This document shows, piece after piece, positions 8,815 to 21,626 of a DNA stretch of 64,000 bases; within the stretch, counting starts at the first letter, position 1, and every line of letters starts with the position of its first letter. The notes beneath the pieces are model-generated. The model was not told the origin of the DNA, made no database searches, and saw nothing but the letters and a program-made list of their open reading frames with translations. A program made the translations under genes and the position numbers. The stretch covers positions 1-64,000 of the forward strand of contig PKUJ01000025.1 in NCBI GenBank assembly GCA_002869565.1, in the 5' to 3' direction. The stretch comes from Arcobacter sp. Lineage in GTDB: Bacteria; Campylobacterota; Campylobacteria; Campylobacterales; Arcobacteraceae.

Positions 8815-9996
8815 TTATGATCTATAGTCAGCGTTTATTTTTACATACTCATAACCTAAGTCACAACCGTATGCAGTAAATTTACCTTCTCCTAAACCAA
8901 TATGACAAATAACTTTATATTTGTCATTTTTTAATACTTTTGAAGCTTTTACTTCTTGCTCTTCATCAAAGAAAATTTCACCTTCTTTAAATACAACTAC
9001 ATCATTGTATGCAATAATAAGTTTAGATTCATCACATTGAATTCTACTTGCACCTATAGTTGAAGCAATTCGTCCAAAATTTGGATCTTCTCCATAAAGT
9101 GCAGTTTTTACTAATAAAGAGTTTGAAAGAGCTTTAGCCGCTATTTCTGCCTCAGCATCTGATATTGCACCAAGAACTTCAAAAGCAACAGCTTTTTTTG
9201 CACCTTCACCATCAGCTACCATTAACATTGCCATATCATGCATTACAAGTCTAAGAACTTCTTTGAAGGCTTCTTTATCGTATGCTTTTGACTTTTTATT
9301 TGCTAATAATAGAACTGTATCATTTGTAGAGGTATCGCCATCAACTGAAATTGCATTAAAAGTAGTATGAGAATTGATTTCTAATAACTCTAACATATCC
9401 TCTTTTGGAATATCTGCATCAGTACAAATATAACAAAGCATTGTTGCAAGATTTGGATTTATCATCCCTGCACCTTTTGCAACTGAACCTATTTTAAAAG
9501 AAGTTCCATCTTCAAGTTTCACTTCATACATTGAAGTTTTAGGATATGCATCTGTTGTCATAATAGCTTTAGATAGATTCTCACCGCTTTTTGCACTTAA
9601 ATTAAAAGAGTTTGCACCATCAATAATCTTTTGTTTTGGTAATGGATTTCCAATAACTCCAGTACTACTCATAATAGGATTTGTAAGATCAAAATTTAGT
9701 GAAGAAAAAATTGTATTAATATCATCAATACCTTTTGTTCCTGTTAATGCATTTGCATTTTTTGAGTTTATTAACACAAAATTAGTTTGAAAATTTTTAT
9801 CATACATTTGATAATGCTTAAGTGGAGCTGCTTGAAATTTGTTTAAAGTAAATACCGCTTCAACATCACATAAAACATCACTATAAATAAATCCTAAATC
9901 TCTGTTTCCATTTGGTTTTAAACCTGCGTGAATACCGTCACAGTAAAATCCATCAATTTGGTCTATAAAACCTTTTATAGGTAAAATTGTAAACAT
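8815..9996 (-). CDS. argJ: Bifunctional glutamate N-acetyltransferase/ornithine acetyltransferase
   Basis: ArgJ moves the acetyl group from N-acetylornithine to glutamate, recycling it in arginine synthesis; some members also use acetyl-CoA. The protein is a self-cleaving Ntn hydrolase. The cleavage site is visible as KGAGMINPNLATML (residues 174-187), with Thr185 the expected new N-terminus and nucleophile of the beta chain. The 393-residue length is normal. An AAGGA ribosome site lies about 12 bases before the ATG. The gene is monocistronic, between the K+ channel gene and the ydcH-like gene, with a stem-loop in its leader. Confidence 0.96.
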   Translation of the reverse strand: MFTILPIKGFIDQIDGFYCDGIHAGLKPNGNRDLGFIYSDVLCDVEAVFTLNKFQAAPLKHYQMYDKNFQTNFVLINSKNANALTGTKGIDDINTIFSSLNFDLTNPIMSSTGVIGNPLPKQKIIDGANSFNLSAKSGENLSKAIMTTDAYPKTSMYEVKLEDGTSFKIGSVAKGAGMINPNLATMLCYICTDADIPKEDMLELLEINSHTTFNAISVDGDTSTNDTVLLLANKKSKAYDKEAFKEVLRLVMHDMAMLMVADGEGAKKAVAFEVLGAISDAEAEIAAKALSNSLLVKTALYGEDPNFGRIASTIGASRIQCDESKLIIAYNDVVVFKEGEIFFDEEQEVKASKVLKNDKYKVICHIGLGEGKFTAYGCDLGYEYVKINADYRS

Positions 9997-10034
9997 CTTA
10001 ATATTATCCTTAAAAATGGGATCTGTTTGTTATG

Positions 10035-10073
10035 GCTTCTTTTACAAAATGGCAAAACCATCTATAAAGAAGC
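10035..10073 (-). other. Two-tier stem-loop in the argJ leader
   Basis: Outer arms GCTTCTTT and AAAGAAGC are perfectly complementary, and within them ATGG and CCAT close an inner loop. On the minus strand it lies about 38 bases upstream of the argJ start. It could be a leader structure or part of the upstream gene's 3' end. It matches no riboswitch I know. Confidence 0.35.
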
Positions 10074-10082
10074 AAGGCCTAA

Positions 10083-10104
10083 AGAGAGTAACAACTTACT
10101 CTTT
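10083..10104 (-). terminator. Putative terminator of the K+ channel gene
   Basis: On the minus strand AAAGAGTAA pairs with TTACTCTCTTT across loop GTTG, just after the stop codon at 10113. The following T-run is short. Confidence 0.45.
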
Positions 10105-10112
10105 TTAATTTT

Positions 10113-11234
10113 TTATAAATCTTCTGGTTTTTCTTTTAAAGAGACCATTCTTTTTGCTTTTGCAATACCTTTTTGATTTCCAACTAATAATAGTTTACAC
10201 CCTGGAGTAATAAGAGCTGAACCTTTTGGCATCTGAATAAATCTACCTTTTTTTTCTGTAATTCCTATTACAGATACTTTTAACCTATCTCTTAAATGTA
10301 AATCTTTAATTTCTCTATTAACAGTCCAAGAATCTTCATCTACAAAAGCCTCTTCCATATCAATTGGAGTATCTGGTTTGTATAAAAACTCATCAAGTAC
10401 ATTTTCCATATCTGGTCTAATTGCCATTGCTGAAACTCTTTTAGCCATCAAAGATGGAGTAGCAACAACTTTATCAGCTCCTAATTTCATAAGCCTTATC
10501 TTCTCGTTTTGAGTTTCTGCATTTGATATAATCAAAAATGGACTTCGACCTAATTCTTTTTCATATAATCTAACTGATGCAATAAGTGTAATATTATCTG
10601 AAATATTTTTTGATAATGAAATTGCACCTTTAGCAGAAGATAAATGAGATTTTAAAAATGCCATCTCTTTATAAGGTTCTTCTTTTACAAAATATGGGTA
10701 GTTATACTCTTTTGAAATTTCTTCAATATCCTCACTTGGGTCAACAACAACAAATGGTATGTGATTATCATTAAATTGTTTTGCAAGTTGTGCTGTATAT
10801 TCATTATGATAAAAAATCACAAAATGACGTCTTAATCTAGCAATCTTATAAAGCATATTTCTTTCCTTATAAAGTTCAAATAGTTTACCTTTAATAACTG
10901 CATCAATAAGAATAGCAGTTGAAAGTGTAAACGTAGCAAACCCAAATATAATAAGTGTTATAGTAAAAAATCTTCCTGCTGAAGAGATAGGAGCAACTTC
11001 TCCAAAACCAACAGTTGTAAAGGTAATACCTGTTTGGTAAATTGCATCTAATATTGGGAAGTCATCGATTAAAATATAACCCATTGTTCCTATAATCATT
11101 ATAACTTGAACAAGAACTAATGGTAATCTAAATGGTTTAAGTTGAGAATATATGATTGGATTTAAATCATATTCTGGTTTGGCTGAACGTATCTCCCAGC
11201 CTAGAGCTTTCTTTACTTTTCTAAAGACGCTCAT
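10113..11234 (-). CDS. Ion channel with TrkA-type RCK regulatory domain (K+ channel)
   Basis: This 373-residue protein looks like a two-helix prokaryotic K+ channel. A membrane helix (about residues 38-55), a pore loop with the K+ selectivity sequence TTVGFGEV (73-80), and a second helix (about 90-110) are followed by a Rossmann-like RCK/TrkA-N domain starting near VIFYHNEYTAQLAKQ (about 135) and a TrkA-C-like domain near residues 290-365. The nucleotide-binding GxGxxG of classic TrkA-N is replaced by YHNEYTA, as in some MthK-type channels. It lies 24 bases after rpmB and is probably co-transcribed with it. Confidence 0.9.
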   Translation of the reverse strand: MSVFRKVKKALGWEIRSAKPEYDLNPIIYSQLKPFRLPLVLVQVIMIIGTMGYILIDDFPILDAIYQTGITFTTVGFGEVAPISSAGRFFTITLIIFGFATFTLSTAILIDAVIKGKLFELYKERNMLYKIARLRRHFVIFYHNEYTAQLAKQFNDNHIPFVVVDPSEDIEEISKEYNYPYFVKEEPYKEMAFLKSHLSSAKGAISLSKNISDNITLIASVRLYEKELGRSPFLIISNAETQNEKIRLMKLGADKVVATPSLMAKRVSAMAIRPDMENVLDEFLYKPDTPIDMEEAFVDEDSWTVNREIKDLHLRDRLKVSVIGITEKKGRFIQMPKGSALITPGCKLLLVGNQKGIAKAKRMVSLKEKPEDL

Positions 11235-11258
11235 GAAAGCACTTTTCTAAGTGCTCTC

Positions 11259-11447
11259 TTATGAGTGTTTTTTAAGAGTTCTTAACTCTTTAGCAGAAAT
11301 TCTGATTTTTTTAGTTGTACCATCTTCTAAAGTAACTCTTACAGCTCTTAAGTTTGGTAAAAATCTTCTTTTAGTTCTGTTTTTTGCATGACTTACGTTG
11401 TTTCCAGACATAGGTCCTTTTCCTGATATTGCACATCTTCTTGACAT
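11259..11447 (-). CDS. rpmB: 50S ribosomal protein L28
   Basis: The 62-residue basic protein is L28 of the large ribosomal subunit. It begins [20 protein letters not shown], the family's standard opening, and has [12 protein letters not shown] and a C-terminal KELRTLKK. Only one Cys is present, so this is a form lacking the zinc-ribbon pair. A strong AAGGA ribosome site precedes the ATG. A TATAAT box lies about 40 bases upstream. It heads a two-gene unit with the K+ channel gene. Confidence 0.97.
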   Translation of the reverse strand: MSRRCAISGKGPMSGNNVSHAKNRTKRRFLPNLRAVRVTLEDGTTKKIRISAKELRTLKKHS

Positions 11448-11486
11448 TTCATTTCCTTAAAATTTTATAGTGAAAAATATTCGCGT

Positions 11487-11492
11487 ATTATA
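11487..11492 (-). promoter_or_regulatory. -10 box upstream of rpmB
   Basis: A perfect TATAAT on the minus strand stands 40 bases before the rpmB start codon. No good -35 hexamer is found at 16-18 bases; the upstream DNA is very AT-rich, as is usual for Campylobacterota promoters. Confidence 0.5.
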
Positions 11493-11599
11493 CCTTGTGA
11501 ATCTTAAGTTAAATTTAAATTTAAGCTTTTTTTCAAGGATACAAAAGATTTAGTTTTATTTAGATAACATTTTAAATTATTTACATCTAGGAATATTTT

Positions 11600-12400
11600 A
11601 TGAGAATCATTGTACTACTTATTATATCTATTTTCGCTTTTGCAATTGATATTCAAAAACCAAAAGTTTATCAAGGTGATGAAAATATTACAGCTTGGAG
11701 AATGAGTGAAAAACTCGATGGAATTAGAGCATACTGGAATGGGAAAGAATTACTTACAAGAAAAGGCAAAAAAATCTATGCTCCAAAATACTTTTCTAAA
11801 AATTTTCCAGATTTTGAACTTGATGGAGAACTCTGGACAAAAAGAGATGACTTTGAAAATATTCAAAGTATAGTTATGGACAAAACACCAAGTAAACAGT
11901 GGAAAAAAATTTCATATAATATTTTTGAAGTTCCAAATTCAAAAGGTGATTTTATACAAAGAATTGATAAGGCAAAACTATGGTTTCAAAATCATCCAAA
12001 TAACCAAATAAAAATTATAAAACAGATAAAAATCAAAAATAAAGAACATTTAAATTCATTTTTAGAAGAAATTATTTCTAAAAATGGTGAAGGTGTAATA
12101 GTAAAAAATCCTACTCAAACCTATCATACAGGAAGAAGTCCCCATATTTTAAAAGTAAAAAAAGCTCAAGATATGGAAGGTGTTGTTGTAGGTATTAATA
12201 TTTCTGAAAAAACAGGCATATTAAAAAGTTTAGTTTTAAAATTAGAAAATGGCGTACTATTTAATTTAGGAACTGGATTTACAAAAAAACAACGAGAAGA
12301 CCCACCAAAGATTGGAAAAGTAATCACTTTTAAATATTTTGGATTTACTAAAAAAGGCAAACCAAAATTTGCTTCTTTTTTACATGTAAGAGAAGATTAG
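11600..12400 (+). CDS. Secreted ATP-dependent DNA ligase (LigE type)
   Basis: The protein is a minimal ATP-dependent DNA ligase, 266 residues, with an adenylation domain and an OB-fold. The AMP-accepting Lys is Lys38 in SEKLDGIRAYW (motif I). Motif III-like ELDGELW, motif IV-like EGVIVKNP, and motif V-like LKVKKAQDMEG follow in order. The N-terminal hydrophobic stretch (MRIIVLLIISIFAFA) looks like a signal peptide, so the enzyme probably works in the periplasm, as proposed for LigE of Campylobacter, Neisseria and Haemophilus. An AGGA ribosome site precedes the ATG. Its stop codon overlaps the end of the opposite-strand GT gene by three bases. Confidence 0.92.
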   Translation: MRIIVLLIISIFAFAIDIQKPKVYQGDENITAWRMSEKLDGIRAYWNGKELLTRKGKKIYAPKYFSKNFPDFELDGELWTKRDDFENIQSIVMDKTPSKQWKKISYNIFEVPNSKGDFIQRIDKAKLWFQNHPNNQIKIIKQIKIKNKEHLNSFLEEIISKNGEGVIVKNPTQTYHTGRSPHILKVKKAQDMEGVVVGINISEKTGILKSLVLKLENGVLFNLGTGFTKKQREDPPKIGKVITFKYFGFTKKGKPKFASFLHVRED

Positions 12401-13269
12401 AGTGTAGCTATTATATTATTTGCTTTGAGAAGTGCTTTTTCTAAAGTATACTCTTTAGCTATTTTTCTATTTTGTTTTTTTATTAATTTCATATCTTCTT
12501 TATTTTGTAAAAGAGCATCTATCTTAAACTGCATACTTCTGTCTTCTGGATGCTCCATTGTAGAAAACACATCAATTACTTCTTTTGAGGCATTGTTAGC
12601 TGTAGTAAATACTGCACATTTACAGTACATTGCTTTTAAAACATTAGAAGCAAAATTTTTTGTATGAGTTGGTAAAATAAAGACATCTGCTGCTAAGAAA
12701 AGTTCATCAATATCTTCATAATTTTCTAGTAAAATAAGTTTATCACTCAAATCAAACTTTGAAAGTTGAAACTTTAGATTTGTAATTTGTTTATTATCTC
12801 CGGTAATAAGTGCAATCATATTTTTAAAATTCAATTGCATAACAATATCAATAAACTCTCTTACTCCTGAAGATTTTAAATTCTTTGCAGTAAAAAAAAT
12901 GATTTTTTTCTTTGAATCAATTTCAAGTTTTTCACAAAGGTTTTTTTTAACTTCTTTTGGATTTTTATATTCTATATTAATTGCAGGATATATTACTTCA
13001 ATTTTCTCTTTTGCTATTTTTAACTCTTCTAATAGTTGATTTTGAGAAGTAAAAGAATTTACTATTATTTTTTTTGTATTTTGAATATTTTCAATAACTT
13101 CATTATCAAGTTGCCCAGAATGAAAATAAATATCAGCAAACTCTTTTTTCTTGAAAGTTAATTTACCTAACATAGAACGTTTTTCGAGCAAGGAAATATT
13201 CTCTTGCTCTAATAACTTTTCTATTAATCTATTTTTTGTTTTATAGTTTATTGTTATTTGCATTTGCAT
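12397..13269 (-). CDS. Glycosyltransferase, GT4-like
   Basis: The 290-residue protein resembles the GT-B fold of family 4, including the nucleotide-sugar binding C-terminal half: IIFFTAKNLKSSGV near residue 135, then DVFILPTHTKNFASNVLKAMYCK (about 195-217), the place of the conserved EX7E motif. In that segment the first Glu is replaced by Lys/Asn, as in some heptose- or hexose-transferring core enzymes. The N-terminal domain is shorter than usual (families run about 350 residues), although the start codon is a normal ATG. It is the last gene of the long surface-glycan run and follows gmhA, so a role in LPS core assembly is likely. The acceptor and donor are unknown. Confidence 0.75.
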   Translation of the reverse strand: MQMQITINYKTKNRLIEKLLEQENISLLEKRSMLGKLTFKKKEFADIYFHSGQLDNEVIENIQNTKKIIVNSFTSQNQLLEELKIAKEKIEVIYPAINIEYKNPKEVKKNLCEKLEIDSKKKIIFFTAKNLKSSGVREFIDIVMQLNFKNMIALITGDNKQITNLKFQLSKFDLSDKLILLENYEDIDELFLAADVFILPTHTKNFASNVLKAMYCKCAVFTTANNASKEVIDVFSTMEHPEDRSMQFKIDALLQNKEDMKLIKKQNRKIAKEYTLEKALLKANNIIATL

Positions 13270-13277
13270 TTAAAATA

Positions 13278-13844
13278 TTAACTTAACTCATTATCAATTA
13301 TTTGACAAATAGTATGTCCAAATAATATATGCATCTCTTGAATTCTAGGAGTATCATCTGAAGGAACAATTAAATTTATATCACAATAATTATTCATATC
13401 TCCACCATCACGACCAGACAAACCAAGAATTTTACATCCTATCTCTTGCCCTACTTTGAAAGCATTAATAACATTTGCAGAGTTTCCTGAAGTTGAAATA
13501 CCTATTAATAAATCACCTTTAGAAGCTAAAGATTCAACTTGTCTATCAAATACTCTATCATAACCATAATCATTCCCAATAGCAGTTAATGCTGAAGTAT
13601 CAGTAGTAAGAGCAATACCAGGAAGCCCTCTTCTTTCAGTTTTGTATCTACCTGTTAACTCAGCTGCAATGTGTTGTGCATCTGCTGCACTTCCACCATT
13701 TCCAAATAATAAGATTTTGTTTCCAGCTTTTAAAGTATCAACAGCTAATTGTGACGCTTTTTCTAAAGGTTCACTCATAGTTTCCATTACATTTTTAATA
13801 GTTTCTAAATGACCTTGAAACTCTTTTTCAATAACACTTTTCAC
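13278..13844 (-). CDS. gmhA: Sedoheptulose-7-phosphate isomerase
   Basis: GmhA makes D-glycero-D-manno-heptose 7-phosphate, the first step to ADP-heptose. The 188-residue SIS-domain protein has the family hallmarks [20 protein letters not shown] (residues 47-66) and [11 protein letters not shown] (about 114-124), plus the C-terminal [12 protein letters not shown] with the metal-binding His. It starts one base after the hldE stop codon. Along with hldE and hldD it supplies heptose for the core heptosyltransferases at both ends of this locus. Confidence 0.96.
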   Translation of the reverse strand: MKSVIEKEFQGHLETIKNVMETMSEPLEKASQLAVDTLKAGNKILLFGNGGSAADAQHIAAELTGRYKTERRGLPGIALTTDTSALTAIGNDYGYDRVFDRQVESLASKGDLLIGISTSGNSANVINAFKVGQEIGCKILGLSGRDGGDMNNYCDINLIVPSDDTPRIQEMHILFGHTICQIIDNELS

Positions 13845-15269
13845 TTAATTTACCTTTTGTATCTTTTTAATTGTACTTGTAGTGCTTCTACCATCTACAA
13901 ACTCTACAAGTTTTGTCTCATCAGCAATATCTGAACCAACTACTTCTTTACCTTCATAATCTGCACCTTTTACTAAAGTATTAGGTTGAACTTTCTTGAT
14001 TAATTCATAAGGAGTATCTTCATCAAAGATTACTACATAATCAACGAATTCTAAAGCTGATAAAATATATGCTCTATCATCTTCACAATTTATTGGTCTA
14101 TCTTCACCTTTTAATCTTTTAACAGAAGCATCAGAGTTTAGTCCCAAAATAAGTACATCACCAAATGATTTTGCTACGTTTAGATATGAAACATGACCTT
14201 TATGTAAAATATCAAAACATCCATTTGTAAAAACAACTTTTTTATTTTGTTCTTTCAATCTTGCAGAAATTTTTTCTATTTCATCTCTTGTTTTTATGTG
14301 AAGTTCAATTGAACTTTTATGTAAACTAGCTTGATACTCTTCAATCTCATCCATAGTTACAGTTGCACTTCCTAATTTTCCAACAACAACACCTGCTGCA
14401 AGATTAGCAAACTCAACAGAAGAATATATATCACTTCCTAAACTAAGTGAAAAACCTAAAGAGGCAAGAACCGTATCTCCAGCTCCTGTTACATCATAAA
14501 CTTCTCTTGCTACAGTTGGTTTAACTGTCACTTCGTCATTATCCAAAATTGCAATTCCATGCTCACTTAAAGTTATAAGAGAAACTGCTAATGATGCTTC
14601 TTTTTTTAGTATTAATAAAGACTCTTTCAGATTTATTTCATTGTCAATTTTTGTTTTTGAAGCTATCTCCGCCTCTTTTTTATTTGGTGTTAAAAGATAA
14701 GCGCCAGCATATTTAGTATAATCATCACCCTTTGGATCTACTAAAACTTTGATGTTTTTTTTATTAGCATAAGCAATAACTTTTTCTATTAACTCTTTTC
14801 TTAAAACACCCTTTGCATAATCAGAAAGTAAAATAATGTCATAGGCATCCACTTTTTCAGAAAACTTTTCATATAAAGCTTTTACACTTTCAGAAGAGAT
14901 AGGATTTTTACTCTCTTTATCATAACGAACAACTTGAGAATGGGAAGCCATAAGTCTAGTTTTTCTAGAAGTCTTACGTCCTTTTTGTTCTACTAAAAAA
15001 GATTTAACACCTTGCTTTGATAACATTGTTCTTAAATCTTCACCTACTTCGTCATTACCTATTACAGACATAACACCAACATCTGCACCAAGAGATACAA
15101 GATTTGCGATAACATTTCCTGCTCCACCAAGTACAGCAGTCTCTTTTTTAATATCAACAATTTGAACAGGAGCTTCTGGAGAAATTCTTTCACAAGATCC
15201 CCAAAGATACTCATCTATCATCAAATCACCAATAACTAAAATATTAGGTTTTTTATTAACTTTTATCAT
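13845..15269 (-). CDS. hldE: Bifunctional heptose kinase/adenylyltransferase
   Basis: The 474-residue fusion carries a ribokinase-like kinase (residues about 1-315; VYDVTGAGDTVLASLG is the catalytic region) that phosphorylates heptose 7-phosphate at O1, and a nucleotidyltransferase (about 340-474; TNGCFDILHKGHVSYL with the HxGH motif) that adds AMP. The length is the E. coli type. It stands between hldD (four bases upstream) and gmhA (immediately downstream), giving an hldD-hldE-gmhA set in the coupled operon. Confidence 0.97.
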   Translation of the reverse strand: MIKVNKKPNILVIGDLMIDEYLWGSCERISPEAPVQIVDIKKETAVLGGAGNVIANLVSLGADVGVMSVIGNDEVGEDLRTMLSKQGVKSFLVEQKGRKTSRKTRLMASHSQVVRYDKESKNPISSESVKALYEKFSEKVDAYDIILLSDYAKGVLRKELIEKVIAYANKKNIKVLVDPKGDDYTKYAGAYLLTPNKKEAEIASKTKIDNEINLKESLLILKKEASLAVSLITLSEHGIAILDNDEVTVKPTVAREVYDVTGAGDTVLASLGFSLSLGSDIYSSVEFANLAAGVVVGKLGSATVTMDEIEEYQASLHKSSIELHIKTRDEIEKISARLKEQNKKVVFTNGCFDILHKGHVSYLNVAKSFGDVLILGLNSDASVKRLKGEDRPINCEDDRAYILSALEFVDYVVIFDEDTPYELIKKVQPNTLVKGADYEGKEVVGSDIADETKLVEFVDGRSTTSTIKKIQKVN

Positions 15270-15273
15270 TCTA

Positions 15274-16281
15274 TTATTTCACTTCTTCTTCAAACAATCT
15301 TTTAATTTCAGGCAGATACGCTTTAATACCCTCTTCAATTGAATAAATTGGTTCATAATCTAAATTTTCACGTGAACTTTCTATATTTGCCTCTGTAAAA
15401 AACTGATACTGTACTACAAAAGGATTTGGAATATACTCTTTTCCATTGTCAATATTTAACTCTTTTTGCAAGATATTTACTATATCTTCAAAAGATCTAG
15501 CTTTTCCAGTACCTACATTGTATACGCCACTTTTCTTAGGATTACAAGCTTTTATATTTGCTTGAATAACATCTTCAATATAGATAAAATCTCTTAATAT
15601 TTTATCACTACCTTCAAAAAGTTTAGGAGTAAGGCCTTTTAAAATTTGATGTCCAAACTGTACTACCATAGAAGCTGTCTTATTTTTAAAAAATTCTCTA
15701 GGACCATAAACATTAAAATATTTAAGTCCTACAATACTAATGTCTACACCTTGTCTTAAGTATTTATAAGTGATATTATCCATCATAACTTTTGAAAAAC
15801 CATAAGCATTGTTTGGTTGTTCATAACCAATTTCAAATTTATTACTATCTCCATATGTTGCAGCTGAACTTGCATATATCATATTTGCATTATGCTTAAT
15901 TGCAATCTTTAATAAATCTTCATATGCATTTACATTTGTCTGAATCATCAAATCTTGTTCTTGAACAGTAGTATCAGAGATTGCCGCTTGATGAAAAATA
16001 TAATCAAAATTATACGAAGTTTCTAAATCTTTTAAAAGCTCTTTATCATTTATATTTCCACTTATTACAGTTCCTGAAAATCCAAGTAGATTTTTAAAAT
16101 GTCCAAAACTTTTCAAATTTCCATTTGAAAAAGTTTCTCCACTTCTAAAAGAGTCAAGTGCTATAATATTTGCATTAGGGTAGTTTTTTTGAAAGTAGAA
16201 GCAGAGGCTTGAACCTATAAAACCTGCTGCTCCTGTTATTAAAATATATTTATTGTTAAAATCTATGTCATTGTATTTCAT
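15274..16281 (-). CDS. hldD: ADP-glyceromanno-heptose 6-epimerase
   Basis: HldD inverts C6 of ADP-heptose to give the L-glycero form used for LPS core. The protein is an extended short-chain dehydrogenase: NAD-binding GAAGFIGSSL near the N-terminus, catalytic YGFSK, and the ADP-heptose-specific NVYGPREFFKN. I place the start at 16281 (MKYNDIDF), because AGAGAG lies seven bases upstream; the ATG seven codons earlier at 16302 has no ribosome site. That gives 335 residues. A 60-base spacer separates it from pglF, one of the larger gaps in this run. Confidence 0.94.
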   Translation of the reverse strand: MKYNDIDFNNKYILITGAAGFIGSSLCFYFQKNYPNANIIALDSFRSGETFSNGNLKSFGHFKNLLGFSGTVISGNINDKELLKDLETSYNFDYIFHQAAISDTTVQEQDLMIQTNVNAYEDLLKIAIKHNANMIYASSAATYGDSNKFEIGYEQPNNAYGFSKVMMDNITYKYLRQGVDISIVGLKYFNVYGPREFFKNKTASMVVQFGHQILKGLTPKLFEGSDKILRDFIYIEDVIQANIKACNPKKSGVYNVGTGKARSFEDIVNILQKELNIDNGKEYIPNPFVVQYQFFTEANIESSRENLDYEPIYSIEEGIKAYLPEIKRLFEEEVK

Positions 16282-16341
16282 AATATTCTCTCTTTTATTC
16301 ATAAAGACAATATTTTATCTAAAAGAGTATTATGATTTTGT

Positions 16342-19807
<3,466 letters not shown>

Positions 19808-19810
19808 ATT

Positions 19811-20404
19811 TTATTTCGTCCCTTGAAATTTTTCCATTGTAACAGAACTTGAAGAACTAATATCACTTCTCTTTATAACCTTCAAAAAAGTCATCCATAG
19901 TATTTTCATATCTAATAAAAAAGATTGATTATCTACATACCATACATCATATTCAAATTTTTGTTCCCAAGAAATTGCATTTCGTCCATTAACTTGTGCC
20001 CATCCTTTAATGCCAGGTTTCACATCATGTCTTCTTTTTTGTTCATTATTATATAAATCTAAATATTCAATAAGTAAAGGTCTTGGTCCAACAAAACTCA
20101 TTTCACCTTTAAGGACATTAAAAAGTTGCGGTAATTCATCTAAACTTGTGCTTCTTATAAATTTACCTATACCAACGAGTCTCTGTTCATCAGAAAGTAG
20201 TTCACCTTTAGAATCAACTTCATTTGTCATTGTTCTAAATTTATAAATTCCAAATATCTTACCATTTAAACCTGGTCTTTTTTGTCTAAAAAATATCGGC
20301 TTACTCATCTTTTTCAAAATAAGAAAACTTACAACTATATATATAGGTAAAAACAAAATAATTAAAAAAAGTGCTAAAAGTTTATCAAATATATTTTTAA
20401 TCAT
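19811..20404 (-). CDS. pglC: Undecaprenyl-phosphate sugar-1-phosphate transferase, PglC-like
   Basis: This is a small monotopic phosphoglycosyltransferase (197 residues) that starts glycan assembly by linking a sugar phosphate to undecaprenyl phosphate. It has the single re-entrant hydrophobic helix at the N-terminus, [13 protein letters not shown], then YKFRTM, then the catalytic Asp-Glu pair in [18 protein letters not shown] and the FVGPRPLL segment. The size matches Campylobacter PglC rather than long WbaP/WcaJ forms. Its neighbours suggest diacetamidobacillosamine phosphate as substrate. It overlaps the GT4 gene upstream by eight bases. Confidence 0.93.
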   Translation of the reverse strand: MIKNIFDKLLALFLIILFLPIYIVVSFLILKKMSKPIFFRQKRPGLNGKIFGIYKFRTMTNEVDSKGELLSDEQRLVGIGKFIRSTSLDELPQLFNVLKGEMSFVGPRPLLIEYLDLYNNEQKRRHDVKPGIKGWAQVNGRNAISWEQKFEYDVWYVDNQSFLLDMKILWMTFLKVIKRSDISSSSSVTMEKFQGTK

Positions 20405-21626
20405 TTAGAACCTCTTCAATAATTTTTATATATTTTTCAGCTAACTTTTCTCTATCAAAATTTTCTTTTACAAATTCAAAACCATTTTCACCTAATACTT
20501 TAAGTTTATTTAAATCCATAGAAATAAATTTTTCAACATTATTTTTAAAGTCATCTATATTTTCAGGTTCACTATATAAACCACAATTAGCATCAGCTAA
20601 TAGTTTTCTTGTTATTCCATCGATTGTAACTAAAATAGGTTTTTTACAACTCATATAATCAAATACCTTATTTGGATAAACAGTCTTAAACGTATCAGTT
20701 TTCTTCAATATTGCCATACATATGTCAGAGGCATTTATATAGTCAACCACTTCATTTTTAGGCACAGAATCAATAAATTGTAAATTTGTTAAAAAATACT
20801 CATTTACTTTTTCTTTTAACATATCTTTTTGCATGCCATCGCCAATTAAAACAAATAAAATATCTTTATTATCTTTCATTTTATTAGCTATTTCAACTAC
20901 TTGAATTAAATCATTTGCTAAACCATGTGCACCAAAATAAGCAAATACTTTTTTATCATCCCAGCCAAACCTTTCCCTTATTTGATTTGATTTATTATTT
21001 TCATTCATTATTGAAAAATCTGCACCATTTGTAACAATTTCTACTTTTTCTTTGAATTCAGGAAATCTATTTAGAATATTTTCTTTAAAAGCAGGAGTTA
21101 ACACAACAATTTTTCTACTATACTTGTATAACCTATATTCTAACCAATATAAAACATTTAAAAGTAGTTTATTATTTAAAACTCCAGTTGAAACAGCTGA
21201 TTCAGGCCAAAGATCTCTAACTTCAAAAATGAAAGGAACCCTTTTTATTTTTGAAAGTAAAATTGCAGAGATTCCCACAAAAATTGATGGCGAAGTAACT
21301 ATAATAACATCTGATTTAGTTAAGAAAATAGATTTGAATAAAGCAGAAAAAGTATAAGAAAAATAACCTATTAGTCTACCTATAAAACTACTGTTATATC
21401 CTGAATATGTCCAAGTTCTGTATAAAGTTATATTTTCATCTATAATTTCTTTATTACTCCATTTATTATTAGATATTTGTTTTCCTGTAATATAATGAAT
21501 ATTCCCAGCTAAAACATCTGTTTTTATATTTTTCTTTTTTGAAAAGAAACTTGTTAATTCATTCCACCTTGATCCTCCTGGATCATTTTTTCCTAAGAAG
21601 AATTGATGAAAAAGTATGATTTTCAT
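20397..21626 (-). CDS. Glycosyltransferase, GT4 (WbuB/PglA-like)
   Basis: The 409-residue GT-B enzyme has the WbuB-type layout: an N-terminal opening with [18 protein letters not shown], the acceptor-domain motif [18 protein letters not shown] near residue 136, and the donor half with [13 protein letters not shown] and [17 protein letters not shown]. It probably adds the second sugar to the lipid-linked primer made by PglC, a role held by PglA or WbuB in other clusters. The C-terminal EX7E region reads [11 protein letters not shown], the variation common in this subfamily. Donor sugar is not deducible. Confidence 0.87.
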   Translation of the reverse strand: MKIILFHQFFLGKNDPGGSRWNELTSFFSKKKNIKTDVLAGNIHYITGKQISNNKWSNKEIIDENITLYRTWTYSGYNSSFIGRLIGYFSYTFSALFKSIFLTKSDVIIVTSPSIFVGISAILLSKIKRVPFIFEVRDLWPESAVSTGVLNNKLLLNVLYWLEYRLYKYSRKIVVLTPAFKENILNRFPEFKEKVEIVTNGADFSIMNENNKSNQIRERFGWDDKKVFAYFGAHGLANDLIQVVEIANKMKDNKDILFVLIGDGMQKDMLKEKVNEYFLTNLQFIDSVPKNEVVDYINASDICMAILKKTDTFKTVYPNKVFDYMSCKKPILVTIDGITRKLLADANCGLYSEPENIDDFKNNVEKFISMDLNKLKVLGENGFEFVKENFDREKLAEKYIKIIEEVLND

